DNA of 64,000 nt from assembly GCA_025359065.1 (NCBI GenBank), contig JANYHM010000013.1, positions 1 through 64,000 of the forward strand, written 5' to 3'. The stretch comes from Synechococcales cyanobacterium GL140_1_metabinner_5_sub (lineage in GTDB: Bacteria > Cyanobacteriota > Cyanobacteriia > Cyanobacteriales > Chamaesiphonaceae). Position numbers and translations under genes: made by a program. Within the stretch, counting starts at the first letter, position 1. Each line of letters starts with the position of its first letter. Below are positions 9,106 through 18,501 of this stretch, piece after piece. A model generated the notes under the pieces. It saw only the letters and a program-made list of their open reading frames with translations. It did not search any database and was not told the DNA's origin.

Positions 9106-10866
9106 ATGATCAACTCTCGATCGAAAGCTCACAGATTAAAACCAGCCAACCTAATTCAACGGGTAGGCATCAGCTTTTTGCCAGCCTGCGCTTCCTTGGT
9201 CGGCATCGTCATTTCTAGCTCAGCCCAAACCCTGCCGCGTCCAGACTTTCAGCGACCACCTGACGAAACTACCGAACCGCGCCCCCTTTTACCCCCTCCC
9301 CCAGAGCTACTAAAACAGCCGGTAGCACCCCCAACTGCTCCTGGTGGCCAGACTGGCGAAATTATCATTAACCGCTTTGAAATTGTTGGCGGCACCGTTT
9401 TTACCGCTGCTGAACTAGCCGCCATTACCGCTCCTGCTACCAACCGCCCCATCGACTTTGCCCAACTCCAACAGGTTGCCAGCAACATCACCCAGCTATA
9501 TGTCAGCAAAGGCTATATCAGCTCTGGAGCGTATATTCCTGGCAACCAATCTTTTAGCCCCCGCAATGGTGTTGTCAAAATCCAAATTGTGGAAGGGCGG
9601 GTCGAAGATATTGTGATTACCGGTCTTAATCGCTTGGAACCTAACTATGTGCGCAACCGCATTGGTTTAGGTACACAACAGCCACTGAAAATCGATCGGC
9701 TGTTAGACAGGCTTCAACTTTTACAGCAAGATCCTTTAATTGCCAGTATTTCAGCCGAATTAGTTACGGGTAAAACCGTTGGTACCAGCGATATTCAAGT
9801 AAAAGTCACCGAAGCACCAACTCGTCGCGCTGGAGTCAGTGTTATTAATAATCGCACTCCCAGTATTGGTGAAATCCAAGGCCAAGTATCACTGACCGAA
9901 AATAACCTGTTTGGGATTGGTGACTCCGTGAGTCTGGCCTATGGTTTAACTGAGGCGGGAAATATCTTAGATTTTAACTACGCAGTGCCACTAAACCCAA
10001 TGAACGGCACATTGCGGGTGCAATACAATCGATCGAACAGCCGAGTAATTGAAGATCCGTTTCGTCCGTTAGATATTAAAGCCAATGCCCAAGATGTGGC
10101 TTTGACCTATCGACAGCCAATCATTCAAACTCTTCCCCAAGAACTGGCATTAGGACTAACGATCAATCAGCGAGAAAGCAATATTGACTATTTGCCCAGT
10201 GGCGGTACAAGGTTGGGTTTTCCTGCGCCCGGTGCTAATAGCAGTGGTCAAACCAAAGTAACTGCCGCTCGCTTTTTTCAAGACTATACAACTCGGAATA
10301 CTCAACAGGTTTTAGCACTGCGTTCTCAGGTCAGCATAGGTCTCAATGCCTTGGGTGCCACGGTTAATCCATCTGCTCCTGATGGACAATTCCTAAGTTG
10401 GCGGGGTCAGGCGCAGTATGTGCGGAACTTAGCTCCCGATCAGCTTTTGGTACTGAAGTTAGATAGCCAGTTGGCCGATCGACCGTTAGTACCATTAGAA
10501 CAAATTACTTTCGGTGGTCAAGACACCGTGCGAGGCTACCGCCAAGATTTACTTCTTGGAGATAATGGCCTGTTGGCCAGCGCCGAATTACGGTTCCCTA
10601 TTTTCAGCACCCCTGGCAACAGCAACAAGCAGCTCTTACAAATTGTGCCATTTTTAGACTTGGGTGTAGCTTGGAGTAATGCTGGTACACCTACCGGAAG
10701 TCCTAATACGATCGCCTCTGGTGGCTTAGGTTTGAGGTATCAGAGCGGCAATAGTTTGCTGGCGAAATTAGACTATGGGATTCCTCTTACCACCTTTAAT
10801 AACAATCGGCGCACTATCCAAGAACAAGGATTGTATTTCTCTCTCAGCTATAACTATGCTTTTTAA
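9106..10866 (+). CDS. TpsB outer-membrane transporter (ShlB/FhaC/HecB family)
   Basis: This 586-residue protein has an N-terminal signal segment, a proline-rich linker (about 40-85) and POTRA-type domains (GEIIINRFEIVGGTVFTAAE; VEGRVEDIVITGLNRLE). A 16-strand-type barrel region follows, with the conserved FGGQDTVRGYRQD motif that lies inside the pore (VRGYR in the L6 loop). The C-terminal residue is Phe, as expected for BamA-dependent insertion. The protein secretes the TpsA encoded just upstream. Length and order fit the family well. The gene probably forms an operon with the TpsA and CHAT genes. Confidence 0.9.
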   Translation: MINSRSKAHRLKPANLIQRVGISFLPACASLVGIVISSSAQTLPRPDFQRPPDETTEPRPLLPPPPELLKQPVAPPTAPGGQTGEIIINRFEIVGGTVFTAAELAAITAPATNRPIDFAQLQQVASNITQLYVSKGYISSGAYIPGNQSFSPRNGVVKIQIVEGRVEDIVITGLNRLEPNYVRNRIGLGTQQPLKIDRLLDRLQLLQQDPLIASISAELVTGKTVGTSDIQVKVTEAPTRRAGVSVINNRTPSIGEIQGQVSLTENNLFGIGDSVSLAYGLTEAGNILDFNYAVPLNPMNGTLRVQYNRSNSRVIEDPFRPLDIKANAQDVALTYRQPIIQTLPQELALGLTINQRESNIDYLPSGGTRLGFPAPGANSSGQTKVTAARFFQDYTTRNTQQVLALRSQVSIGLNALGATVNPSAPDGQFLSWRGQAQYVRNLAPDQLLVLKLDSQLADRPLVPLEQITFGGQDTVRGYRQDLLLGDNGLLASAELRFPIFSTPGNSNKQLLQIVPFLDLGVAWSNAGTPTGSPNTIASGGLGLRYQSGNSLLAKLDYGIPLTTFNNNRRTIQEQGLYFSLSYNYAF

Positions 10867-10920
10867 GATCTGGATACTTTAGCTAACCAAAGTAACGCTG
10901 GAATCACTGAGATCACAGAT

Positions 10921-10937
10921 GGTGGGCAGTGCCCACC
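10921..10937. repeat. GTGGGC-type palindromic repeat
   Basis: The sequence GGTGGGCAGTGCCCACC forms a perfect 7-bp stem with a 3-nt loop between tpsB and the CHAT gene. Elements of this sort followed by CTAC are widely dispersed in cyanobacterial genomes. It could act as a processing or attenuation hairpin inside the operon. Confidence 0.6.
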
Positions 10938-10982
10938 CTACAAGATATTTTCTTTCTTTTAGTTAAAAACTACTACTTAATC

Positions 10983-13406
10983 ATGAAAAATCGATCAATC
11001 TACCTCACATTATTACTGTCCACAATTGCTGCCCTCTGGCCAGTTGAGGCTCGTAGCTTAACTACTAGCAACTTCACCCTGAACTCGGCTCCCACTAATT
11101 TAGGGAGAATAGCCGTTAATCCCACCTTGCAATCTGCCCAGACTTTTAATCAGCAAGGTGCCAAATATTTGGCGGCTGGCCAAGCAGATTTGGCTCTCAA
11201 GAGCTGGAAACAAGCATACAATTTATACAGCCAAGCCAAAGACCCGGCGGGGATGGTTGGCAGTCAAATTAACCAAGCACAGGCATTGCAGTCTCTAGGT
11301 TTTTATCGACAATCGCTGCTGCTGCTGCGATCGATCAATAATACTTTGCAACAACAGCCCAACTCTAGCTTAAAAGCCCAGGGACTCTTAAGTTTAGGCA
11401 ATGGCCTGCGGGGATTACGCCAGTTGGAGAAAAAGAATGAGAAACCGGGTACCCCAGTTGGTGCCAAAGAAGTCCTTAAACAAGCTCTGTCGATCGCCAA
11501 CGCCGTTCAAGATTCTAATACTGCTGATCAAATCAAACTCAGCCTTGGTAACACTCTGCAACTCTTGGGCACCGAACAGTCAGCCATAGCCATTGGGACT
11601 TATAAAGAGTTAGCTACTGCCACCGATCCTTTACTGAAAGTTCAGGCCGAAATAAATTTATACCGGTTAGAATCTGCTGAAGGCTCTGCTGCCAACACCC
11701 AAGAATTTATCACTAAAATTAGAAAAGAATTGGATGCTTTGCCAGCTAGTCGTCAGACTGCTCATGCCTACATTAACTTGGCAGAGACGGTCAAGAAAAA
11801 CAAAAGTGATGCTTTAACTGACAAAGATTCATTACTGCAAGTGGCCAAACTGTTAACTACGGCGATCGAACAAGCCGAAACCATCAAGGACGATCGCAGC
11901 ACTATTCAAGCGCTAGATTCTTTGGCTAACTTATACGAACAGAATGCTCAATATGCAGCGGCTCAAGATTTAACCCAGCAAGCCTTGGTGTTAGCCGAGA
12001 GTTTACCAGCACCAGACTTAGCCTATCGCCTCCATTGGCAAATGGGTCGGGTGTTGGCTGCCCAGAATCGTGATGCTTCATCGATCGCTTCTTACCGCCA
12101 AGCTATTAGCCATTTAGAAACATTGCGGAATGATCTGGTAGCTTTAGATGCCGATGTGCAATTTTCTTTTCGCAACAGCGTTGAACCGGTATATCGGCAA
12201 CTGGTGGCCTTGCTATTAAAAAACGAAGAAAAAACTCCGGTTGCTAACTTGGCTGATGCCCGAGACCTGATTGAAGCTTTGCAAGTAGCCGAATTGCAAA
12301 GCTTTTTGCGCCAAGGTTGTCTAGATAACGACGCAAACTTGGGTAACCGCACCTCACAGAATAGCACAGTACAAATTGACCAAATAGACAAAACCGCTGC
12401 GATAATTTACCCAATTGTGTTGCCTGATCGAGTAGCTGTAATTGCAGCGTTACCTCAACAGCCTTTGCGCTACTACAGTCAGACCACCAAAGTCCCGGCA
12501 GAAACAGTGCTAGCCAATGTTACTAAGCTACGAGCTAAAGTTGAAGAAATCGAATTTACTCCCCAACAAGAAAAGGCATTTAATCGCCAGTCCAAACAAA
12601 TTTATGATCAGATCATTGCACCGATGACTGCCGATTTGCAGCGAACTAAGCCCCAAACTTTAGTGTTTGTTTTGGATGGAGCTTTACGCAACATGCCCAT
12701 GTCAGCGCTATATGATGGCAAACAATATTTGATTGAAAAATACAAGCTAGCTCTAACTCCAGGACTTCGCCTACTTCCGCCAAAAGGAACTGCCGAAAAA
12801 AGCAAATTACAAGTTTTTGCGGGAGGCATTACTGAGGCACGGCAAGGTTTTATCGCTTTGCCAGGAGTCAAGCCTGAGATTGAATCTATCAATAAACTAA
12901 TTCCTAATAAATCTTTAGTGAATTCTGATTTTAATGATTTATTAGTTGGCAAGAGCCTGGTGAATAACAATTCCCAAATTGTACATTTGGCTACCCACGG
13001 GCAGTTCAGCTCTAATGCCGATGAAACATTTTTATTGACTTGGGATAACCGAATCGATCTAGGCAAATTAAATAGCTTAATTAAAGATCGCAGCAGTCAA
13101 TCAGATAAAGCAATTAATCTTTTGGTGTTGAGTGCTTGCCAAACGGCGATCGGCGATGATCGAGCAACCTTGGGGTTGGCTGGGATAGCAGTGAGAGCTG
13201 GGGCTAGAAGTACCATTGCTTCTTTGTGGTCGGTGAGTGACGAAGCCACCCAGCTTTTAATGTCTAATCTTTACCAAAAATTAGTGGCAACTAATTTGGG
13301 CAAAGCAGAGTCATTGCAAACAGCACAGCAATCACTGTTGCGCACTAAAGAATATCGCGCTCCCTTTTACTGGGCACCTTTTATTTTGGTCGGTAATTGG
13401 CAGTAA
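10983..13406 (+). CDS. Exported TPR-CHAT protein (caspase-like, HetF-associated type)
   Basis: This protein has 807 residues from the ATG at 10983, which opens a clear signal peptide (MKNRSIYLTLLLSTIAALWP, then VEARS). The ORF extends in frame to 10929, but that start would bury the signal. TPR-like helices occupy about 50-420. The C-terminal CHAT domain has HLATHGQFSS (catalytic His about residue 672) and LSACQTAIGD (catalytic Cys about 719), then LAGIAVRAGARSTIASLWSV and the terminal PFYWAPFILVGNWQ. CHAT domains are clan CD cysteine peptidases. Copies downstream of TPS genes are common in filamentous cyanobacteria. The target is unknown, and export implies an extracytoplasmic role. Confidence 0.87.
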   Translation: MKNRSIYLTLLLSTIAALWPVEARSLTTSNFTLNSAPTNLGRIAVNPTLQSAQTFNQQGAKYLAAGQADLALKSWKQAYNLYSQAKDPAGMVGSQINQAQALQSLGFYRQSLLLLRSINNTLQQQPNSSLKAQGLLSLGNGLRGLRQLEKKNEKPGTPVGAKEVLKQALSIANAVQDSNTADQIKLSLGNTLQLLGTEQSAIAIGTYKELATATDPLLKVQAEINLYRLESAEGSAANTQEFITKIRKELDALPASRQTAHAYINLAETVKKNKSDALTDKDSLLQVAKLLTTAIEQAETIKDDRSTIQALDSLANLYEQNAQYAAAQDLTQQALVLAESLPAPDLAYRLHWQMGRVLAAQNRDASSIASYRQAISHLETLRNDLVALDADVQFSFRNSVEPVYRQLVALLLKNEEKTPVANLADARDLIEALQVAELQSFLRQGCLDNDANLGNRTSQNSTVQIDQIDKTAAIIYPIVLPDRVAVIAALPQQPLRYYSQTTKVPAETVLANVTKLRAKVEEIEFTPQQEKAFNRQSKQIYDQIIAPMTADLQRTKPQTLVFVLDGALRNMPMSALYDGKQYLIEKYKLALTPGLRLLPPKGTAEKSKLQVFAGGITEARQGFIALPGVKPEIESINKLIPNKSLVNSDFNDLLVGKSLVNNNSQIVHLATHGQFSSNADETFLLTWDNRIDLGKLNSLIKDRSSQSDKAINLLVLSACQTAIGDDRATLGLAGIAVRAGARSTIASLWSVSDEATQLLMSNLYQKLVATNLGKAESLQTAQQSLLRTKEYRAPFYWAPFILVGNWQ

Positions 13407-13477
13407 ATATTTGATAGTAGTAGAATGAAAACACAACTGCAATAAAAACACAATTATTTAGTCTGGAATGCTTTCCC

Positions 13478-14446
13478 ATGTTTAACCGTTATTTGATCCC
13501 TGGTTGTTTAGTTGCAACAACTATCACCACTGCATTGGTCTCAATGCCATCAGCGTTTGCCGCTGCTGAAGTCCGAGCCGTCTCGGCCAAGCAGGTAGGC
13601 ATAATTGCCAAAAAAACTGTGGTGCGCATTGAGTCATCCGAAGGAGGCTTTGGTTCGGGGGTGATTATTGGCCGCTCTGAAAAAGGCAATAAAAATGTGT
13701 ATACAGTTTTAACAGCGGCTCACGTAGTCTCTAAACCAGAAGCTAATTATCAGCTTGTTTCTCCTGTGCCTTTAAACTCCACTGCTATCAAAAAGAGAGT
13801 AAAGCTGCCTCTGAATGCAAAGACTGGTGTGACCATTTTGCCTGGTGTTGATTTAGCCCTGATAACTTTTAGCAGTGAAGATACATTTGCCGTTGGGACT
13901 ATTGGTAACTCCGGTGATGCCGATGAAGGCAGCCCGGTCTATGTAGCTGGTTTTCCTCAACCAGGTAAAGCAATTACCCGCTTTGCCTTGCAATTCACTG
14001 GCGGTATGATTTCATCTCGTTTAGACGGCGAAGAAGATCCTGGCAACAAAGGCGGCAACGGTTACGATATGGCTTATACCAACGTCACCCGCGCCGGAAT
14101 GAGTGGTGGCCCGGTATTTGATGCTGCCGGTCGGATTGTGGCTATTCATGGTCAGGGCGATCGGGAGAATCAGAACCCTGATGAAGCGGCGGCGGGGATT
14201 GTTAGCACTAGTCAGAAGACTGGCTTCAATTTAGGTATTCCGATCCAAACTTTTTTAAATCTTCGTCCTCAGGCACGGAAGTCGTTTGGTGCCAAGCTAG
14301 ATTTGTCGCCGTTGAATTATCAGCTTGCTGATAACTCGGTGTTGATTGGCACTCGCAACCAAAAATTCGTGAAGAAACTGCGGACTCGTAGTGCATCGGT
14401 GCCCATTACCGACGTAACTAAGGTAAACGAGGAAATCCCTGAATAA
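13478..14446 (+). CDS. Exported trypsin-like serine protease (S1 family)
   Basis: This 322-residue protein has a signal peptide ending about AFAAAE. The catalytic triad is visible: His about 82 in LTAAHVVS, Asp about 125 in PGVDLALITF, and Ser about 209 in TRAGMSGGPVFD. There is no PDZ domain, which separates it from HtrA/Deg proteases. The C-terminal 60 residues are basic and of unknown role. It follows the CHAT gene by 71 bp on the same strand, so co-transcription is likely. Two exported proteases of different clans next to a TPS pair suggest that surface proteins are processed here; that is inference. Confidence 0.85.
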   Translation: MFNRYLIPGCLVATTITTALVSMPSAFAAAEVRAVSAKQVGIIAKKTVVRIESSEGGFGSGVIIGRSEKGNKNVYTVLTAAHVVSKPEANYQLVSPVPLNSTAIKKRVKLPLNAKTGVTILPGVDLALITFSSEDTFAVGTIGNSGDADEGSPVYVAGFPQPGKAITRFALQFTGGMISSRLDGEEDPGNKGGNGYDMAYTNVTRAGMSGGPVFDAAGRIVAIHGQGDRENQNPDEAAAGIVSTSQKTGFNLGIPIQTFLNLRPQARKSFGAKLDLSPLNYQLADNSVLIGTRNQKFVKKLRTRSASVPITDVTKVNEEIPE

Positions 14447-14451
14447 CAGCT

Positions 14452-15258
14452 TCAAACATTGGTAAAAGCCAAATTTTTAATAATTTCTAAATAATCCACA
14501 TCATTTGTTTTAATTGACAGCCGATGTGGATTGTTTTGAAATGGTTCTGAGGAGAGTTGCTGCCAATTGCAGTTAGAAATAAATAGACTTCTGTGTCTTC
14601 TAGATGAAACATTTGTCAATACCTGCTGACAAGATTTACATTCGCTAGCTAGCTGTAAATCTCCACATTTCACAGCAATTAGGCAGCTTTGATGTTGCAT
14701 TTGCTCAATTAGTAAATCTAATAGCTGCTCGACACTGCGATAAGTCAAGTCTATCATTGGTTCGATTGTATTGATGAGTTCGATCAAGAAGCTATTAATT
14801 GAACTAAATAGCTGCAAGTCCAGCCAAATTGCACTGCAAAAATACGAATGATAATTATTGAAGCAAGACTGTAATATTTTTTCAGAATCTTGGTTTTTAT
14901 TGGGATCGATAGTAATAACCCTACAGTGATTTTCGTACATCCACAAATCAACATTAATGGCAGTTTGCTCTTCTACTGCAATCATACTCCGCCGGTCAAC
15001 AGTGCTAATGACTTCACTCAAGATGACCCTGCAATTACGACGGTTAATCTCTCGATCGAAGATTTGAGAAAAGTCTTTAAAAAGCTTAGAAGCGGCATTC
15101 TGTAAAGTGCCCTCTGAATAGCCGTACTCTTTGCCAGCTTGTTGATAAGTTTGTTCATAGAACAAAGCTTTTAAAATACATTCTTCCCGAGGGGTAATAT
15201 GAATTTTGCGCTTCTGGGAAAGCAATGACGTGACAAATTCCAGCGTGTTTTCATTCAT
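14452..15258 (-). CDS. Regulator-like protein with vMAP-type N-terminal HTH and degenerate NTPase-like domain
   Basis: This protein has 268 residues. Residues about 1-80 (ITPREECILKALFYEQTYQQ, then AGKEYGYSEGTLQNAASKLF) match the HTH found at the N-terminus of cyanobacterial vWA-MoxR-associated and NB-ARC/WD40 proteins. The remainder has strands and helices arranged like an NTPase (CRVITIDPN; SYFCSAIWLDLQ; SCLIAVKCGD; RSLFISNC) but I find no Walker A P-loop. In larger relatives this HTH is followed by an active STAND ATPase. The gene is convergent with the protease gene, with 5 bp between stops. It may be a trimmed regulator of the neighbouring exported proteases; this is inference. Confidence 0.6.
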   Translation of the reverse strand: MNENTLEFVTSLLSQKRKIHITPREECILKALFYEQTYQQAGKEYGYSEGTLQNAASKLFKDFSQIFDREINRRNCRVILSEVISTVDRRSMIAVEEQTAINVDLWMYENHCRVITIDPNKNQDSEKILQSCFNNYHSYFCSAIWLDLQLFSSINSFLIELINTIEPMIDLTYRSVEQLLDLLIEQMQHQSCLIAVKCGDLQLASECKSCQQVLTNVSSRRHRSLFISNCNWQQLSSEPFQNNPHRLSIKTNDVDYLEIIKNLAFTNV

Positions 15259-15566
15259 GCTAGTTTCCGGAGTATTATCTTGTAAAATGAACTAGATTTA
15301 AGTTAGTAGTTTTATTTATGAAATTTTGTTCAAAGCAATTACCTCACAAAGTAAGATAACTATCAAAAATATTAAGACTAATACAGAGCGTGAGTAAGAG
15401 AGACTCGTAAGTATTATAACTCGCGTAATGAAGCGGTGGAAGTCTGATGGCCTATTTTTGTATTATTTTGTAATATAAAAATTGTTACAGGTCATTATTG
15501 CAGCTCAGTCATAGGAATGTCTAGACCGTTTGCACGGACATTAATGTATTGTTTGATACCTAAAAG
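15259..15566. other. Intergenic region, AT-rich, no gene seen
   Basis: This 308-bp stretch lies between two minus-strand genes. It should contain the promoter of the HTH gene (left-reading from 15258) and the 3' end signals of that transcription unit do not fall here. I see no convincing ORF, RNA or strong hairpin. Confidence 0.4.
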
Positions 15567-17966
15567 TCAGCGTTTGGCTGAGGCAAATGGATTGCCCGGT
15601 GCCCCGAATCTGAAATATATGCCATAAACATTATCGGAATAGCCAATTTTGCTAGCGCCGCCTCGGCCAAAATCTATTTCATTGCGATTCCAGCTCAAAG
15701 ACAAAGTGGGGCTGTTGTAATCTCTGCCCAAGCGCAGTGAGGCGCTTGCCCCCATAGTCGATCGAGAGATATTCTCGTTGACGGGAGTATAATAACCCGA
15801 CAGAACTAATCCATCAGTGGCTTTGAAAGATACATTAGTAGAAAGTAAAGAATCAATTTGATTGGGCAAGCCTGTGGGGATAAAATAGTTTACCCCTAAT
15901 GAAACTGAACCAATATTGGCAGTCGTCCCCACATTCGCAAAACTATTACCCGATCGAAAGTTAAAAGCATCTAAATTACTGCTGCCATCGATCGCGTAAT
16001 TCACACCGCCAGCAAAAACTAAGTTGTAGGCCGGGTTTTTGCCTAAGTTGACTCGCTGCGATACATTGGCCGCAATCCGACTGTAATACTCCGGGGTCGG
16101 ATTTAGATAACCAACTGCCGCTACACCATAATTGAAGCCTCCAGCACCAACGGCGGTAAAGTCACCACCCACATAGCCATGCAGTTGAGCGGGCTGTTGC
16201 TCATAGCCCGTATTAAAAATTGCCCCGCTGTAATAACGCAGCACCGAATTTGCGGTGGTGATATTGCCGGCAAAACTAATGTGGGGATGATAAGTCGTAT
16301 TTTCTCTGAGCACTACCGAGTTAAAGGTATTGACATCTCTTTCATAAAGAGTCAAATATGCTTGAGAGTAAGCATTTGTAAGATTAAAGTTGTTGAGATT
16401 ATTACCATTGATCGCTGTTACCACACTCACATTACTTTCGATGCCACCCTCACCGCCGCTAAATAGCGTGACTCGTTCTGGCCCAGTGGTTTGATAGGTG
16501 GTTCTAGAAAAAGCTTGGCGAGCAATGATCGGCGACAAACCTACCCATAGAGAGTTGTAGCTGGCGGTGGGTACAGATCGAGCATCGGTGGGAGTAGTAC
16601 TATTACCAAGGCCAGCCTGATAGGCCGTAAAACTATTTTCAGGCGATCGATTGTTATTGGCAGCCAAAAACAGATTACGGCTAATGCTAGTTGGGCGGCC
16701 TTTACTGCCGGGACTCAGGGAGGGTTCAATATCAGGCAGTAGTTCGCCCAAAAGCTGTATCCCCGAATTTAATGCCAAATTGTAAGTGCTACCAGGATAA
16801 GTAAACCCTCGCACCGTGCGACCCAAGGCGTTTTGTTGACCATTGGTAACAATCACCTGGCGAATCCGACCAGCGGTGATGGCAGGAACATCAGTAATAC
16901 TTTCAAAGCGTTCTACGGTGCCTTGAGTACCTTGGGTATTGCCGGGGCGAGTGCCCACTAACGGAAAATATAAGTCTAAACCCAGATCTTGACCATTGGC
17001 ACCAGATTGAAAACCTGGAGCCTGCATGGCTGCTAAAGATTCGGGTGTGACCGTATCACCAAACCTGGATGGGTTCAAAAACCGCGTAGGTAACAAAGTT
17101 TGGGGACTGATAGCAGTTTCGTCGGTTTTTAAACCCGGAATATAGCTGCACAGTTGTCTCTGACCAGCAGGGGCTGGGGTGTTGGCAATTCCTGGCAGGC
17201 AGTCGGCGACCACCGTAATCTGTTGACGATTACCCAGTGCGGTTTCTGGGGCAACCGTAGAGGTGGAAATTTCGCGCTGTTGGCGTACAGTGCGCACTTT
17301 GCCATACAAGCTGCGATATTCTAACCGATATACTCGGTCTTTAGACACGCTTTCTTGAATAGTTGCCCCAGTGAGTGCGTTACCAGTAAAACTGGGATTT
17401 GTAGATCGTCGATCGCCCAAGTCAACTCCACCAGTAATTTCAAATTGCGATCGATGGGTAAAAGGTACTTCGTCTATTACAACCTGAGTACTTAAGGGCA
17501 GCGCTTGATCTAGATTTACATCACGGGGCAAAATTAAATAGCGAGGATCTTTGATCTGTGGCGGAGTGGGGGCTGCTGGAGCGATTGGGACGACGGGTGA
17601 TCGATCGGTCGTAGGTGGTACTGGTGGCGGCGGTAAGGTTGGGGATGGATCGTTGGGTTGAAAGATACCTGAGGGCTTTTGTTCGATCGGGATCGGCGCT
17701 TGAGTGAGGTTGCTTTCAACCATCCAATTGGCTGGTGGTCGATCACCCGCAGTATTTTTTAATCGTTGTTTAGCTACTTGAGCCGAAGATGTCACCGGCA
17801 GTTGATCGTCATTGACGATTTCAGCCAAAGCTCCAGCAGCACCCAGCAAAATCCAACTAGTAATCACTGGTAAAGCGATTTTTAACGGTACTCTTAACCA
17901 ATTAAAACTTATTGTTTTTACTTGATATTCATCAGATTTTGCGATCTGATTCAATGTTTTTAACAC
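15567..17966 (-). CDS. Large outer-membrane-type protein with proline-rich linker, family not recognised
   Basis: This 799-residue protein starts at GTG 17966. An N-terminal hydrophobic segment (about 27-50, LKIALPVITSWILLGAAGAL) looks like a long signal sequence or anchor. A Pro-rich linker follows (about 95-140: PNDPSPTLPPPPVPPTTDRS). The rest alternates polar and hydrophobic residues with many Tyr/Phe, and ends DNVYGIYFRFGAPGNPF, which suggests beta strands of an outer-membrane barrel. I do not recognise a named family. Related uncharacterised cyanobacterial proteins share this Pro-linker plus barrel plan. The gene lies downstream of the small secreted-protein gene at 18139 but is separated from it by a structured spacer. 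Confidence 0.6.
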   Translation of the reverse strand: MLKTLNQIAKSDEYQVKTISFNWLRVPLKIALPVITSWILLGAAGALAEIVNDDQLPVTSSAQVAKQRLKNTAGDRPPANWMVESNLTQAPIPIEQKPSGIFQPNDPSPTLPPPPVPPTTDRSPVVPIAPAAPTPPQIKDPRYLILPRDVNLDQALPLSTQVVIDEVPFTHRSQFEITGGVDLGDRRSTNPSFTGNALTGATIQESVSKDRVYRLEYRSLYGKVRTVRQQREISTSTVAPETALGNRQQITVVADCLPGIANTPAPAGQRQLCSYIPGLKTDETAISPQTLLPTRFLNPSRFGDTVTPESLAAMQAPGFQSGANGQDLGLDLYFPLVGTRPGNTQGTQGTVERFESITDVPAITAGRIRQVIVTNGQQNALGRTVRGFTYPGSTYNLALNSGIQLLGELLPDIEPSLSPGSKGRPTSISRNLFLAANNNRSPENSFTAYQAGLGNSTTPTDARSVPTASYNSLWVGLSPIIARQAFSRTTYQTTGPERVTLFSGGEGGIESNVSVVTAINGNNLNNFNLTNAYSQAYLTLYERDVNTFNSVVLRENTTYHPHISFAGNITTANSVLRYYSGAIFNTGYEQQPAQLHGYVGGDFTAVGAGGFNYGVAAVGYLNPTPEYYSRIAANVSQRVNLGKNPAYNLVFAGGVNYAIDGSSNLDAFNFRSGNSFANVGTTANIGSVSLGVNYFIPTGLPNQIDSLLSTNVSFKATDGLVLSGYYTPVNENISRSTMGASASLRLGRDYNSPTLSLSWNRNEIDFGRGGASKIGYSDNVYGIYFRFGAPGNPFASAKR

Positions 17967-18012
17967 AGTAAAAATTCCATGGCTGCAACCCTAAGTAAAT
18001 AGATTAAAAAAA

Positions 18013-18124
18013 ATCTGGCTGCTAACCTTGCCCCTCGGCATTGATCACTTGCAGTGCAAGCGATCAGTGCCGAGTTAGCCGAAGCAGACTATCGACTAAG
18101 CGAGGAAATTTAGCAGCCAGAAAT
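18013..18124 (-). terminator. Nested inverted repeats downstream of the small secreted-protein gene
   Basis: The outer arms CTGGCTGCTAA (18016-18026) and TTAGCAGCCAG (18110-18120) are perfect complements. Between them lies an inner hairpin, CTCGGCATTGATC against GATCAGTGCCGAG, around a TGCAGTGCA loop region. A run of A on the plus strand before 18014 is a T-run on the minus strand just after the structure. For leftward transcription this gives hairpin plus U-tract, so it may end transcription of the 18139-18501 gene. Confidence 0.55.
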
Positions 18125-18138
18125 GACTGTTATGGTAA

Positions 18139-18501
18139 TTAGGGAAGATTTACAGCAGTAGCAGTAATGTCGCCGCCAGTCAACTGGTTAGCTTGTGCAG
18201 TACCTAGGTTAGCATCAGAGCCAGCAGCGTAAGCAGCCGTCGCCTGAGATGCATCTACTAGGCTCAAAGTACCAGAAGTACCAAAAGCAGAGGTGTAGGT
18301 GTCAGTGGCTGTAGTACGAGCCGTAGCAGCCGCGCTGGTTTTACCAGTGGCGATTGAGCTAGAGATCGAAGTTGGGACACCACCAGTTAATCTGGCAGCT
18401 ACACTGGCAGCGGCTCCACCTTCACCGGCACGAGCAGCAGAACCAGAAGCAACAACTGCACCGATGATCATTAAGCTAGCGAAAATATTAGTAGATTTCA
18501 T
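18139..18501 (-). CDS. Small Ala/Thr/Ser-rich secreted protein, unknown function
   Basis: This 120-residue protein has a clear signal peptide (MKSTNIFASLMIIGAVVASG, then SAARAGE). The mature part is very rich in Ala, Thr, Ser and Gly, has no Cys, and is weakly repetitive. The start is supported by a GGAG ribosome-binding site 7-8 bases before the ATG. I do not recognise a family. It is preceded by a long leader region and followed by a nested hairpin, so it is probably a monocistronic, well-expressed unit. A surface or matrix role is possible but not shown. Confidence 0.65.
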   Translation of the reverse strand: MKSTNIFASLMIIGAVVASGSAARAGEGGAAASVAARLTGGVPTSISSSIATGKTSAAATARTTATDTYTSAFGTSGTLSLVDASQATAAYAAGSDANLGTAQANQLTGGDITATAVNLP

